From Mesorhizobium kowhaii (lineage in GTDB: Bacteria > Pseudomonadota > Alphaproteobacteria > Rhizobiales > Rhizobiaceae): DNA of 64,000 nucleotides. A model generated the notes under the pieces. The model was not told the origin of the DNA and searched no databases. It saw only the letters and a program-made list of their open reading frames with translations. This document shows, piece after piece, positions 8,554 through 17,385 of this stretch; the stretch's first letter is position 1; each line of letters opens with the position of its first letter. Where the stretch lies: contig NZ_MZXV01000013.1 in assembly GCF_003253745.1 (NCBI RefSeq), positions 186,001-250,000 on the forward strand. The letters run 5' to 3'. The position numbers were made by a program, and so were the translations under genes.

Positions 8554-9675
8554 TTGAGTGATCAGGCCCAATCCGATCCGCGGCGGAGCGATGCGCAATC
8601 CTCCGCCGCGGTTGCTTTTCCCGCCGATCTGAAATTCATACCCATCATGGACAATACGAGTGGCGGGCAAGCGCTGGTTCGGAGCCGCCGGGGTGCCGAG
8701 GGGCCATGGCGCACCGCGTGGCGCAAGCTCAAGGCCGATCGGGCCGCCATCATGGCGTTCGGTGTGCTGGTGCTGATCACTGCTGCTTGCCTGGCCGCCC
8801 CCCTCTACGCCCGCCATGTGGCGCGGACCGATCCTTTCGCCACCAATCTCAATGGCGAGATCGTCATTAACGGCGAGACCAGGCAGGTGCTGGAACCTTC
8901 GACCGAGGGGCTCGGCCTGGGGTTCACGCCGCTCGGACCGACCTGGGATTTCGGGCCCTATATGCTGGGCGCCGACAACCAGGGCCGCGACGTCGCCGCG
9001 CGCCTGCTCTACGGCGGGCGCAATTCGCTGCTGATCGCCGGCGCCGCGGCGGCGATATGCCTTGGCCTGGCGACACTGCTCGGCGTCGTCTCCGGCTTCT
9101 TCGGCGGGCTGGTCGATACCTTGCTGTCGCGCATCCTCGATGTGCTATGGGCGTTTCCCATCTTCCTGCTGGCGATTTCGCTGTCCATCGTGCTGATCAC
9201 GCAAAGCATCACCATCGGGCCGATCGAAATCCGCTCCGGCAGTCTCTGGCTGCCGATCTTCATCATCGGCATCGTCTATGTCCCCTATGTCGCCAGACCC
9301 ATCCGCGGTCATGTCCTGTCGCTGATGCAGGCCGAGTTCGTCACGGCGGCGATCGGCATCGGTGCGTCGCCCTGGCGCATCCTGTTGTATGATATCCTAC
9401 CCAACGTGATCACCCGGGTCATCGTCTTCGTGCCACTCATCCTGGCGCTGAACATGATGACCGAATCCTCGCTGTCCTTCCTGTCGATCGGCGTGCAGCC
9501 GCCCGACGCCAGCTGGGGAACGATCATCCAGGACGGCCAAGGGCTTCTCTATTCGCGCCCGATCGTCGCCCTGGCGCCAGGGATGGCAATCGTCATCTGC
9601 GTGCTGGCGCTGAACATATTGGGCGACGGGGTGCGCGACGCGCTCGACCCGAAATCGTCGATCAGGGTCGCCTGA
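8554..9675 (+). CDS. ABC transporter permease, DppC/OppC type
   Basis: A 373-residue inner-membrane permease with about six transmembrane segments after a long cytoplasmic N-terminus. The EAA loop is readable as VTAAIGIGASPWRILLYDIL followed by PN, the contact point for the ATPases. GTIIQDGQGLLYSRP is typical of DppC. An extra loop of about 70 residues follows the first helix (HVARTDPFATNLNGEIVING), which is longer than in classical DppC. I take the TTG at 8554, seven bases after the preceding stop. The next in-frame ATG is 8647 and lacks a ribosome binding site. Confidence 0.88.
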   Translation: MSDQAQSDPRRSDAQSSAAVAFPADLKFIPIMDNTSGGQALVRSRRGAEGPWRTAWRKLKADRAAIMAFGVLVLITAACLAAPLYARHVARTDPFATNLNGEIVINGETRQVLEPSTEGLGLGFTPLGPTWDFGPYMLGADNQGRDVAARLLYGGRNSLLIAGAAAAICLGLATLLGVVSGFFGGLVDTLLSRILDVLWAFPIFLLAISLSIVLITQSITIGPIEIRSGSLWLPIFIIGIVYVPYVARPIRGHVLSLMQAEFVTAAIGIGASPWRILLYDILPNVITRVIVFVPLILALNMMTESSLSFLSIGVQPPDASWGTIIQDGQGLLYSRPIVALAPGMAIVICVLALNILGDGVRDALDPKSSIRVA

Positions 9676-10649
9676 TGCTGACGGCGCTCCTGTCCAGGCT
9701 GGGTCAAATGGTGCTGGTGATGTTCGGCATCAGCGTCGTCGCCTTCCTGATCTTTTTCGCCACTCCTGGCGCCGACCCGTCGGCGCGCATTGCCGGGCGC
9801 AACGCATCGCAGGAGACGCTGGTCCAGGTGCGGCACGATTTCGGCCTCGACCGGCCGCTGCCCGTCCAATACGCGCTGATGATGGAGCGGCTCTTCATCA
9901 GCCGTGACCTCACCTCCTTCGTCAATCGCGGCCAGAAGGTCGTTCCAACGGTGCTCGAGGCGATCCCGATCACCTTGTCGCTGGTGCTTGGCGCTGCAGT
10001 CTTGTGGGTTCTCGGCGGGTTGATCGTCGGCGTGGTCGCCGGAGCGACGCGCGGCACATGGCTCGACAGGACGCTGATGATCCTCAGCCTGATCGGCGTG
10101 TCGATTCCGGTCTTCTGGCTGGGCGAAGTCGCCAATCTGGTCACACAGAGCCGCTGGCATGACAGCTGGCTGTTCTCGTGGGTGCCGCCGCTCGGCTATA
10201 TTCCCTTCACCGAAGATCCCTGGGGCTGGTTCAAGGCGCTGGTCATTCCCTGGTTCACGCTCGCCACGCTCTACATCGGGCTTTACGGCCGCGTGCTGCG
10301 GGCCTCGATCATCGAGACCATGCAGGAGGATTTCATCCGAACCGCGCGCGCCAAGGGCATCGGCGAGCGGCGGGTGCTGATGCATCATGGGCTCAGAACC
10401 TCGCTCGTCGCCTTCGTCACCATGTTCGGGCTCGATTTCGGCGCCCTGGTCGGCGGCGGCGCCTTGCTGACGGAGGTGGTCTTCGGCCTGCAAGGGGTCG
10501 GCAAGCTCACCTACGGGGCCTTGCAGACGCTCGATCTGCCGATGATCCTGGCGACAGTCATCTATGCCTCGTTCTTCGTGGTCATGGCCAATTTCATCGT
10601 CGACGTCGCCTTTGTCTTCATCGATCCGAGGGTTAGAGATGCCCACTGA
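9675..10649 (+). CDS. ABC transporter permease, DppB/OppB type
   Basis: A 324-residue permease with the DppB hallmarks: an N-terminal helix (VLVMFGISVVAFLIFFATPG), DPSARIAGRNAS, RHDFGLDRPLPVQY and the EAA-like loop FIRTARAKGIGERRVLMHHG. Its ATG overlaps the previous stop by one base (TGATG), so translation is coupled. It pairs with the DppC-type subunit to form the membrane channel. A short insertion (ISRDLTSFVNRGQKVVPTV) is present between the first and second helices, as usual for this subunit. Confidence 0.92.
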   Translation: MLTALLSRLGQMVLVMFGISVVAFLIFFATPGADPSARIAGRNASQETLVQVRHDFGLDRPLPVQYALMMERLFISRDLTSFVNRGQKVVPTVLEAIPITLSLVLGAAVLWVLGGLIVGVVAGATRGTWLDRTLMILSLIGVSIPVFWLGEVANLVTQSRWHDSWLFSWVPPLGYIPFTEDPWGWFKALVIPWFTLATLYIGLYGRVLRASIIETMQEDFIRTARAKGIGERRVLMHHGLRTSLVAFVTMFGLDFGALVGGGALLTEVVFGLQGVGKLTYGALQTLDLPMILATVIYASFFVVMANFIVDVAFVFIDPRVRDAH

Positions 10650-11658
10650 CAAGCCGCTGCTGGTCGTCGAGAACCTGTGCGTCTCGTTTCGCACGGAGGG
10701 TGGTGTGGTGCCTGCCGTCAGCGGCGTCTCGTTTTCGCTCGAGCGGCGCGAAATCATCGGCGTCGTCGGTGAAAGCGGCTCGGGCAAGAGCCAGACCTTG
10801 CTTGCCATCCTGGGGCTGATCAGCAGCCCCAACGCCGTCGTCACCGGGTCGGTGCGTTTTCTCGGCCAGGAGTTGCTGGGGCTCAGGCGCCGTGCGCTCG
10901 ACGCCGTTCGCGGCCGGCAGATAGGGATGATCTTCCAGGATCCGATGACGGCGCTGACACCGGTCCATACGATCGGCGACCAGATCATCGAGCAGATCCG
11001 CGCGCATGAAAGGGTGTCGCGCACTGCCGCGCGCAAGCGGGCGGTGGACTTGCTCGACGCGGTTGGCTTGCCGAGCCCCGACAGTGCCGTCGACCGTTAC
11101 CCGCACCAGCTGTCCGGCGGCATGCGCCAGCGCGCCGTGATCGCCATGGCGCTGTCGTGCAATCCGGCGCTGCTGATCGCCGATGAGCCGACGACGGCGC
11201 TCGACGTGACAGTGCAGGCGCAAATCCTGGAGCTGATCGGTCGATTGCGCGATGAGTTCGGATCCGCCGTGATCCTGGTCACCCATGACCTTGGCGTGGT
11301 CGCCGAAGTCGCCGATCGCGTGCTGGTGATGTATGCCGGGCGCGTTGTCGAGGAAGGCGGCAAGGGGCAGCTTTTCCGCGAGCCGCTTCACCCCTACGCA
11401 TGGGGCCTGTTCGGTTCGATTCCGCCGATGCACGGTCCGCGTCCCGCGCGGCTGACGGCCATTCCCGGCAGTCCGCCGAAACTGAGCCAGATGCCGCAGG
11501 GCTGCGCCTTCGGGCCGCGCTGCGCGTTCCGGCATGATGCCTGTGCCGCGCAGCCTTCGCTTGGCGGTGCGGGAGGACACCGGTCGGCTTGTTTTCTTCC
11601 GCAGGACAGGCGCCAGGAGCTGCGCCGGACGCTTGCCGCCGGGGCCGTGCCGGCATGA
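10639..11658 (+). CDS. ABC transporter ATP-binding protein, DppD/OppD type
   Basis: A 339-residue ATPase with Walker [10 protein letters not shown], signature LSGGMRQR, Walker [14 protein letters not shown] and the switch His in LVTHDLGVV. The C-terminal oligopeptide/dipeptide extension carries four cysteines ([14 protein letters not shown] and a later C), which in this family often bind an iron-sulfur cluster. ATG 10639 lies inside the end of the permease gene (11-base overlap). It forms a heterodimer with the next gene product. Confidence 0.93.
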   Translation: MPTDKPLLVVENLCVSFRTEGGVVPAVSGVSFSLERREIIGVVGESGSGKSQTLLAILGLISSPNAVVTGSVRFLGQELLGLRRRALDAVRGRQIGMIFQDPMTALTPVHTIGDQIIEQIRAHERVSRTAARKRAVDLLDAVGLPSPDSAVDRYPHQLSGGMRQRAVIAMALSCNPALLIADEPTTALDVTVQAQILELIGRLRDEFGSAVILVTHDLGVVAEVADRVLVMYAGRVVEEGGKGQLFREPLHPYAWGLFGSIPPMHGPRPARLTAIPGSPPKLSQMPQGCAFGPRCAFRHDACAAQPSLGGAGGHRSACFLPQDRRQELRRTLAAGAVPA

Positions 11659-12638
11659 TCGAGACCAGGCCAAAGCCGCTGGTGCGGACCAGCGATCTGT
11701 CGAAACACTATCCGGTGGGGCGCTCGCCCTTTCAACGGCGGATCGTCCATGCCGTGGAGCAGATCTCGCTCGACATTTTCCCGGGCGAGACGCTTGGCAT
11801 CGTCGGCGAGTCGGGCTGCGGAAAATCGACGCTGGGGCGCTGCCTCGTCCGGCTCACCGAAATCACCTCCGGGTCGCTGGAATTCGAGGGCCGGGACATA
11901 ACGAAGGCCTCGCAACGGCAGCTTCGGCCGATACGCCGCCAGATGCAGATGGTGTTTCAGGACCCGGCCGCCTCGCTCAACCCACGCCGCCGCGTCGGCG
12001 ATCTCCTGGCCGACCCGTTCCGCGTTCACGAAAAACTGTCGCGATCGGAAATGGCGGATCGCGTCGAGGATCTGTTGGTCCGCGTCGAGCTGCTTCCCGA
12101 GCATGCCCAGCGCTTTCCGCATGAATTCTCGGGTGGACAGCGCCAGCGCATCGGCATCGCGCGCGCCCTGGCACTGCGGCCGCGGTTGATCGTTGCCGAC
12201 GAACCGGTATCGGCGCTGGATGTGTCGATCCAGGCGCAGATCATCAACCTGCTGGCCGATCTGCGCGACGAGTTCAACCTGACCTACGTGTTCATTGCCC
12301 ACGACCTCTCGGTGGTCAGGCAGTTCTCGTCGCGGGTGGCGGTGATGTATATGGGCTCGATCGTCGAAACCGGACCGGTCGACGCTGTCTTTTCTGCGCC
12401 GCGCCATCACTACACCATAGCACTTCGCTCGGCGGTGCCGGTTCCCGACGTCGACAACCGGCCGGCCCAGCGGATCATACTCAAGGGCGATTTGCCGAGC
12501 CCGCTCGACCCGCCGTCAGGCTGCCGTTTCCATACGCGCTGCGTGGCGGCGACTTCGATGTGCCGCCACGAACGTCCCGTGCTTTCGCTCGTCGACAAGA
12601 ACCACTTCGTCGCCTGCCACCATCCGAGGGCAGGCTAA
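11655..12638 (+). CDS. ABC transporter ATP-binding protein, DppF/OppF type
   Basis: A 327-residue second ATPase of the importer: Walker A GESGCGKST, Q-loop MVFQDPAASLNPRR, signature FSGGQRQRIGIARAL, Walker B LIVADEPVSALDVS, switch FIAHDLSVV. The C-terminal oligopeptide domain again has cysteines (GCRFHTRC, MCRHE, VACHH). Its ATG overlaps the previous stop (ATGA). The operon ends here; a two-stem palindromic repeat starts at the stop codon itself. Confidence 0.93.
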   Translation: MIETRPKPLVRTSDLSKHYPVGRSPFQRRIVHAVEQISLDIFPGETLGIVGESGCGKSTLGRCLVRLTEITSGSLEFEGRDITKASQRQLRPIRRQMQMVFQDPAASLNPRRRVGDLLADPFRVHEKLSRSEMADRVEDLLVRVELLPEHAQRFPHEFSGGQRQRIGIARALALRPRLIVADEPVSALDVSIQAQIINLLADLRDEFNLTYVFIAHDLSVVRQFSSRVAVMYMGSIVETGPVDAVFSAPRHHYTIALRSAVPVPDVDNRPAQRIILKGDLPSPLDPPSGCRFHTRCVAATSMCRHERPVLSLVDKNHFVACHHPRAG

Positions 12639-12722
12639 AGCATGATCCCGAAAAGTGGCGTCCGGTTTTCGGGAAAGATCATGCTCAAACAATAAGATAG
12701 AGCACATCCCGATGTGGCTCTA
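12638..12722. repeat. Two-stem palindromic repeat between convergent genes
   Basis: Stem 1 pairs AGCATGATCCCGAAAA (12639-12654) with TTTTCGGGAAAGATCATGCT (12666-12685). An A-rich linker CAAACAATAAGA follows. Stem 2 pairs TAGAGCACATC with GATGTGGCTCTA (about 12698-12722) with one bulged base. It starts in the last base of the dppF-type stop codon and ends nine bases before the TonB receptor stop, so it probably also terminates or protects both transcripts. The same stem-linker-stem plan recurs at 33237 and 42360. Confidence 0.7.
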
Positions 12723-12730
12723 GCCTGCCT

Positions 12731-14842
12731 TCAGAAGCGATAGCGCAGGCTGGCGAACAGCGAGCGGCCCTCGTCGCGGTAGCAATAGCCGGCCGAGCAG
12801 ATGGTCTGCCGGTTGTCGAACAGGTTCTTGGCGTTGACCTGCAGCTTGACGCCTTCGAGCTTCGGGTTGCGGGTGCCGAAATCGTAGGACAGCGAGGCGT
12901 CGACGAAGGCGCGTGCGTCGTTCTTGAAGGTGTTGGTGTCGTCGCCATAGCTCGAGCCGGCGACGCGCACGCCCGCGCCCAGCCCCAGTCCCTCCAGCGT
13001 GCCGTTCTCGAACTGGTAGTGGCCCCATAGCGACAGGATGTGGTTCGGCGTCGCCGACAGCTCGTTCCCATCGGTTCCTTCGGCGCCGCGCTCGATCCTG
13101 ACGCGCAGATAGGTGTAGGAGGCGATGAAGCTGAAGCCGTTGTCGAGCGAGGCATTGGCCTCCAGTTCGACGCCGCGCGAATTCAGGTCGAGCTGGCGCT
13201 GCTTGTTGATGCCGGTCGAGGCGTCGAAGACGACGCCGTCCTTCTGGTCGATGTCGAACAGCGCGGCGCTGACGGTCGCATTGTGGTCCGGGATCTCGTA
13301 TTTGACGCCGATCTCCTTCTGCGTCGCGATGGTCGGGCGGGCGACGCGGCCGACAGTGCTGGAGACGTCGTCATAGACGAAGCCGATGTTTGGCGAGAAC
13401 GAGGTCGAATAGTTGACATAGGGCGTGATGCCCCATTCGGTCTGGTAGGACAGGCCAAGCCGGCCCGAAAAGGCGCTGTCCTTCTGCTTCGACGTGCTGA
13501 AATCGGCGGCGGTGGAGGTGGTGTCGACCCAGTCGTAGCGGCCGCTGGCGAACAGGGTGAAGTCGTTCCACTCCATCTGGTCATGCAGGTAGGCGCCGAG
13601 CTGGTTCATCTCCTGTCCGCCAGAGTGGGGAACCGCAGCCGCCTTGATGTCGTCGACCGAGACATAGGACAGACCGCTGCCGGCATCATAGTCCGACCAG
13701 GCATAGTCGATGCCGCCGACAGCGGTATGCTTGACCGGGCCGGTGTCGAACTCGAACTGCGCCATGTTGTCGACGACGAAGTTCTTCATGTTCTCGGTGT
13801 AGTGGCCCCAGTAGCGCTGCAGTGGCTGGTCGGCGCCGATCGAGTAGTGGCCTGCGTACTCGATGTCGCTGTCGACGGCGTTGTAGCGCAGGTTCTGCCG
13901 CACCGTCAGCAGGTCGTTGAAACGGTGCTCGAACTCGTAGCCGATACGGCCCTGGTTCTGGGCAAAATCGTTCCAGGCCGGATCGCCCTCATAGACGTTG
14001 GACAGCACGCCATAGCTCGAATTGTAGAAGGCCGCCGTGCCGCCGGTGACCGATTTCGAATATTCGCCGAGGATTGTCAGCTTCGTATCCTCGTCCGGCT
14101 TGAAGGTGACAGCCGGCGCCAGATAGATCTTGTCGTCGGGATAGGCAGGCAATTCGGTCTCGCTTTTGCGGCCGAGGCTGGTGAAGCGATAGAGGATGCT
14201 GCCGTCCTCGGTCACCGGCCCGGAAGCGTCAAGCGCGGCCTGGAACCGGTTGTGTTCGCCGGCAAGCAGTTCGATTTCGCGGAACGGCTCATCCTTGGGG
14301 CGCTTGGTGACGACATTGACGATGCCACCCGGGCCGCTGACGCCGTAAAGGGACGATGCCGGGCCCTTCAGGATGGTGACGCCCTCAATGCCGTAGGGCT
14401 CGGTCTTGAACCAGGCGGAGGGGCCGTTGTACTGGCGCAGCCCGTCGCGGAACATGCCGTTGTAGAAGGCCTGGAAGCCGCGCAGGAAGAACGCGTCGTA
14501 GCGGGTGTCGAAGCCGAAGCTGTTGGGATTGGCGCTGGCCGTGTAGCCGAGCGTTTCGTTCAGTGTGCGCGGCTTCTGGTCCTCGATCTGCTTCTGCGTC
14601 ACCACCGAAATGGCCTGTGGAATCCTGGCGATCGGCGTATCGGTCTTGGTGCCGATGCGGTCCTTCTTGGCGACGTAGCCATCCTGAACTAGGATCTCGT
14701 TGCTCTGCGCAGTGACCTCGATCTTGCCAAGGACGGGGGCAGTCTCGCTGTCCTGGGCGCGTGCGGCGCCAGGCTGGCCGAGCATCGCCGTACCGCCCAG
14801 CAATGATATCCCCAGGCGCCATGTCGTCGGCCGCGTTCGCAT
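12731..14842 (-). CDS. TonB-dependent siderophore receptor
   Basis: A 703-residue outer-membrane receptor of the FhuA/FpvA-like siderophore class. It has a signal peptide (ends GAARAQDSE), a TonB-box-like segment (KIEVTAQ), a plug domain (about 60-170: ARIPQAISVVTQKQIEDQ, LRGFQAFYNGMFRDGLRQY, GPASSLYGVSGPGGIVNVVT) and a 22-strand barrel. The last strand is SLFASLRYRF with the terminal Phe needed for assembly. ATG 14842 is preferred over a TTG one codon earlier; GGAG precedes it. A TGA-N9-TCA iron box lies about 50 bases upstream. It is convergent with the ABC importer operon. The ligand is unknown. Confidence 0.93.
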   Translation of the reverse strand: MRTRPTTWRLGISLLGGTAMLGQPGAARAQDSETAPVLGKIEVTAQSNEILVQDGYVAKKDRIGTKTDTPIARIPQAISVVTQKQIEDQKPRTLNETLGYTASANPNSFGFDTRYDAFFLRGFQAFYNGMFRDGLRQYNGPSAWFKTEPYGIEGVTILKGPASSLYGVSGPGGIVNVVTKRPKDEPFREIELLAGEHNRFQAALDASGPVTEDGSILYRFTSLGRKSETELPAYPDDKIYLAPAVTFKPDEDTKLTILGEYSKSVTGGTAAFYNSSYGVLSNVYEGDPAWNDFAQNQGRIGYEFEHRFNDLLTVRQNLRYNAVDSDIEYAGHYSIGADQPLQRYWGHYTENMKNFVVDNMAQFEFDTGPVKHTAVGGIDYAWSDYDAGSGLSYVSVDDIKAAAVPHSGGQEMNQLGAYLHDQMEWNDFTLFASGRYDWVDTTSTAADFSTSKQKDSAFSGRLGLSYQTEWGITPYVNYSTSFSPNIGFVYDDVSSTVGRVARPTIATQKEIGVKYEIPDHNATVSAALFDIDQKDGVVFDASTGINKQRQLDLNSRGVELEANASLDNGFSFIASYTYLRVRIERGAEGTDGNELSATPNHILSLWGHYQFENGTLEGLGLGAGVRVAGSSYGDDTNTFKNDARAFVDASLSYDFGTRNPKLEGVKLQVNAKNLFDNRQTICSAGYCYRDEGRSLFASLRYRF

Positions 14843-14893
14843 CAACTCGTCTCCACTGTCTCATGCAGGATTGCGCTCCCGCGCTCTCAAATA

Positions 14894-14908
14894 TGAGTAT
14901 GTGAGTCA
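14894..14908. promoter_or_regulatory. Putative RirA/IRO box upstream of the TonB receptor
   Basis: TGAGTATGTGAGTCA matches TGA-N9-TCA, the operator pattern reported for RirA in rhizobia. It overlaps a TTGACT hexamer on the minus strand, placing it where a repressor would block RNA polymerase. The gene type (siderophore receptor) is the expected target. The motif is short, so the call rests on context. Confidence 0.6.
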
Positions 14909-15000
14909 AGTATTTTTTCGGGACTTGTGCGCAGACTGCCGGGTGCTGTCACACAGCGGCAACGCTGGTCGGGGTTCGGCCAACCACGGGCGACCTTGCT

Positions 15001-16104
15001 CTATTGCCTGACGCTTCTCGCCACCAGCCGCGCCACGCTCGGGCCGACCAGCAGCACGATCAGGAAGCGCGCCGATTGCAGCGCCATGACGAAGGAGATG
15101 TCGACGTTCTGCGCGGCGGCGGCAATGATGGCGATGCTGTCCATGCCACCGGGGCTGGTCGCCAGGTAGGCGGTCAGCGGATCGATGCCGAGCAGATGGC
15201 TGATCATGAAGGCAAGGCCGCCGCAAAAGGCGATCAACGCCACGATCGAGGCGATGATCTGCGGCAAGGCGCGCGTCGCATGGCGCAGGATCGGTCGGGT
15301 GAAGTTCAGGCCGATCGACCAGCCGACCATCGCGTAGCTCAAGGCCAGCAGCCATTGCGGCAATTGCATCTCCACGCCAAGGCCGAGATGGATGACGGTG
15401 CCGAAGATGAAGGTGCCGAGAAAGAAGGGCGAGGGCAGCCCGCAAAGCTTTCCCGCCAGGCCGCCGACAAGTGCGATGCCGATGGTGGCGGCGAAAGCTT
15501 GGCGGTCGATCGGCGGAAACCAGATAATGGGCGGGATTTCGACGCCCGACGTGTCGACCCACATCTTGGCGACGAGCGCCGCCGTCATCGAAACGAAGAT
15601 GACGCGCAGGTACTGCATGAAGGCGACGAGGCGCTGGTCGGCGCCGAAGGCACCGGCCATCAGCACCATGGCGGTGGCGGCACCTGGCGACGAGCCCCAG
15701 ACGGCGGTGGTGCCGGGCAGGATGCGCCAGCGGCTGATCAGCCAGCCGAGCAGGCTGGAGGCTGTGACGGTGGCCACCACGACGCCGAGAAACAGCGGCC
15801 ATTCCTGGTAAAAGACGGGAAAGATGTCGGCCGAGATCGAACTGGCGACGAGGCCGCCGACAATCGCCTGGGCGGCGCCGAACAGAAGACGCGGCACGCG
15901 CACCGTGGCGCCATTGGTGCCGGCGACGATGGCCGCCAGCATCGGTCCGATCAGCAGCGCCGCCGGCAGGGCGGCGAATTCCAGCGCGCCGGCAAACAGG
16001 GCGGAGACGGTCAGGATCGCCAGCCATTGCCAGAGCTTGCGCATGCGCGCCATGCGCTCGATGGCGGGCAGATCCGGGGGTGACGGCTCGGCCGAGGAAT
16101 CCAT
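15001..16104 (-). CDS. AbrB-family membrane protein (PF05145 type)
   Basis: A 367-residue inner-membrane protein with about ten hydrophobic segments. Two similar halves each contain a G-rich signature: GTTAVWGSSPGAATAMVLMA in the first half and LATSPGGMDSIAIIAAAAQ in the second. This internal repeat is the mark of the AbrB family, formerly mislabelled ammonia monooxygenase or transcription regulator. These proteins are thought to be transporters or regulators of them; the substrate is unknown. No partner gene is adjacent. It stands alone between the TonB receptor and a small monooxygenase. Confidence 0.82.
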   Translation of the reverse strand: MDSSAEPSPPDLPAIERMARMRKLWQWLAILTVSALFAGALEFAALPAALLIGPMLAAIVAGTNGATVRVPRLLFGAAQAIVGGLVASSISADIFPVFYQEWPLFLGVVVATVTASSLLGWLISRWRILPGTTAVWGSSPGAATAMVLMAGAFGADQRLVAFMQYLRVIFVSMTAALVAKMWVDTSGVEIPPIIWFPPIDRQAFAATIGIALVGGLAGKLCGLPSPFFLGTFIFGTVIHLGLGVEMQLPQWLLALSYAMVGWSIGLNFTRPILRHATRALPQIIASIVALIAFCGGLAFMISHLLGIDPLTAYLATSPGGMDSIAIIAAAAQNVDISFVMALQSARFLIVLLVGPSVARLVARSVRQ

Positions 16105-16168
16105 GTTTTGGTCTTAGACTCGAAGCCGGGCGATGCGAACCCCGCTGCGCCGAAAAAGGATGCTTGCC

Positions 16169-16483
16169 TCAGCCGGTCTTGGCGTCGGCGAGGCCGAAGC
16201 CGCCGACAGGGTGGGTTTCGACCTGGAATTCAAAGCCGGCGATGAACGGCCGCGCCTTGGCGATTGCCGCCTGGACTTCTGGGAGCTGCAGCGAGGCCTT
16301 GTGGCTTTCGGCGTCGGTCCACACTTCGGTGACCCAGATCGCATCGGCATCCGCGGGGTCGCGGGCGATGATGTAGCTCAGGCAGCCCGGCAGGGCGCCG
16401 GTGCTGGTGCTGGCGCGCAGGACATCCATGACCGCGTCGCGCTGGCCGCGCGCCGCTCGCATCTTGCCGATCAGTCCGTACAT
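16169..16483 (-). CDS. Antibiotic biosynthesis monooxygenase (ABM/YgiN-like)
   Basis: A 104-residue ferredoxin-like dimeric alpha/beta barrel protein. Visible family features are MYGLIGKMRAARGQRDAV, PGCLSYIIARDPADADAIW and VTEVWTDAESHKASLQLPEV. Members include quinol monooxygenases and small cofactor-free oxygenases. I chose ATG 16483 because AGGGAG lies at the right distance. The gene precedes the AbrB gene on the same strand by 65 bases. The substrate is unknown. Confidence 0.82.
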   Translation of the reverse strand: MYGLIGKMRAARGQRDAVMDVLRASTSTGALPGCLSYIIARDPADADAIWVTEVWTDAESHKASLQLPEVQAAIAKARPFIAGFEFQVETHPVGGFGLADAKTG

Positions 16484-16541
16484 TCCTCTGTCTCCCTTCA
16501 AGGTTTTCGACAAGATAGATCGTCAGTATGCAGATAGCCGG

Positions 16542-17324
16542 TCAAGGCATCAACTGGCCGCCATTCACCTCGATCACCTGGCCGGTGATGTAGCCGCTCA
16601 AGAGGTCGGAAGAGAGGAACAGGTAGGCGCCGACGCAATCCTGCGCGGTGCCGGCACGTCCCTGTGGAATGGTGGCGACCATGCCCTTCATCTGCTCGTC
16701 GGTCGAATAGCGCTCGTGGAACGGCGTGAGGATGGTGCCGGGCGCCACCGCGTTGACGCGGATGCCGAAGCCGATCAGCTCCTTGGCCATGCCGCGCGTC
16801 ACGTTGGAGACGAAGGCCTTGGCCGAGCCGTAGAGGCCGGCGCCGCCGCCGGCGCCGTTGCGCGCGGCGATCGACGAGGTGTTGACGATGAAGCCGCCCT
16901 GTTTCTTCAGCCACGGGATCGCCTTGCGCGAGGCGGTCAGTACCGAACGTGCATTGAGGTCCATCACCGCGTCGTAATGCGCCTCGGTCTGCTCGGCATA
17001 GGGCACGCGACCGAGCATGCCGCCGGCATTGTTGACCAACCCGTCGAGGCGGCCGAAATGCTGCGCGCTGTCCTCGACGACGCGCTCGACATCGGCGGGA
17101 ACGGAGAAATCACCCTGGACGAGGAACACCTCGCCGCCCTCGTCGGCAATGGTCTTGGCCAGAGCCTCGGTGGCGTCGCGGCTCGAATTGTAGTGCAACG
17201 CCACCTTGCATTTCTGCGCGGCGTAAGCCGACGCCAGGGCCGCGCCTATGCCGGTCGATGCACCGGTGACCAGTACCGCCTTGCCGGCGAGATCGGGAAT
17301 GCTGAGTGTGGTGGTGGCTGGCAC
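16542..17324 (-). CDS. SDR-family NAD(P)-dependent oxidoreductase
   Basis: A 260-residue classical short-chain dehydrogenase: cofactor motif TGASTGIGAAL, NNAG in LVNNAGGMLG, catalytic Ser in IVNTSSIAARNG and the Tyr-Lys pair in YGSAKAFV. The C-terminal VIEVNGGQLMP is also standard. It starts with GTG at 17324 after GGAGG. The substrate cannot be read from sequence. It lies 58 bases upstream of the ABM gene in the same direction, so the two may share a transcript. Confidence 0.9.
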   Translation of the reverse strand: MPATTTLSIPDLAGKAVLVTGASTGIGAALASAYAAQKCKVALHYNSSRDATEALAKTIADEGGEVFLVQGDFSVPADVERVVEDSAQHFGRLDGLVNNAGGMLGRVPYAEQTEAHYDAVMDLNARSVLTASRKAIPWLKKQGGFIVNTSSIAARNGAGGGAGLYGSAKAFVSNVTRGMAKELIGFGIRVNAVAPGTILTPFHERYSTDEQMKGMVATIPQGRAGTAQDCVGAYLFLSSDLLSGYITGQVIEVNGGQLMP

Positions 17325-17385
17325 GCGCGTCCTCCGGGATTTCTGCCAGTCCTTCGTAGGCCTTTGGTGCCCGGATGTTCAAGCC

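Noticed and set aside
13040..14692. Long plus-strand open frame opposite the TonB receptor
   Set aside because: The receptor plug, barrel and terminal Phe are on the minus strand; the antisense frame has no start signal.
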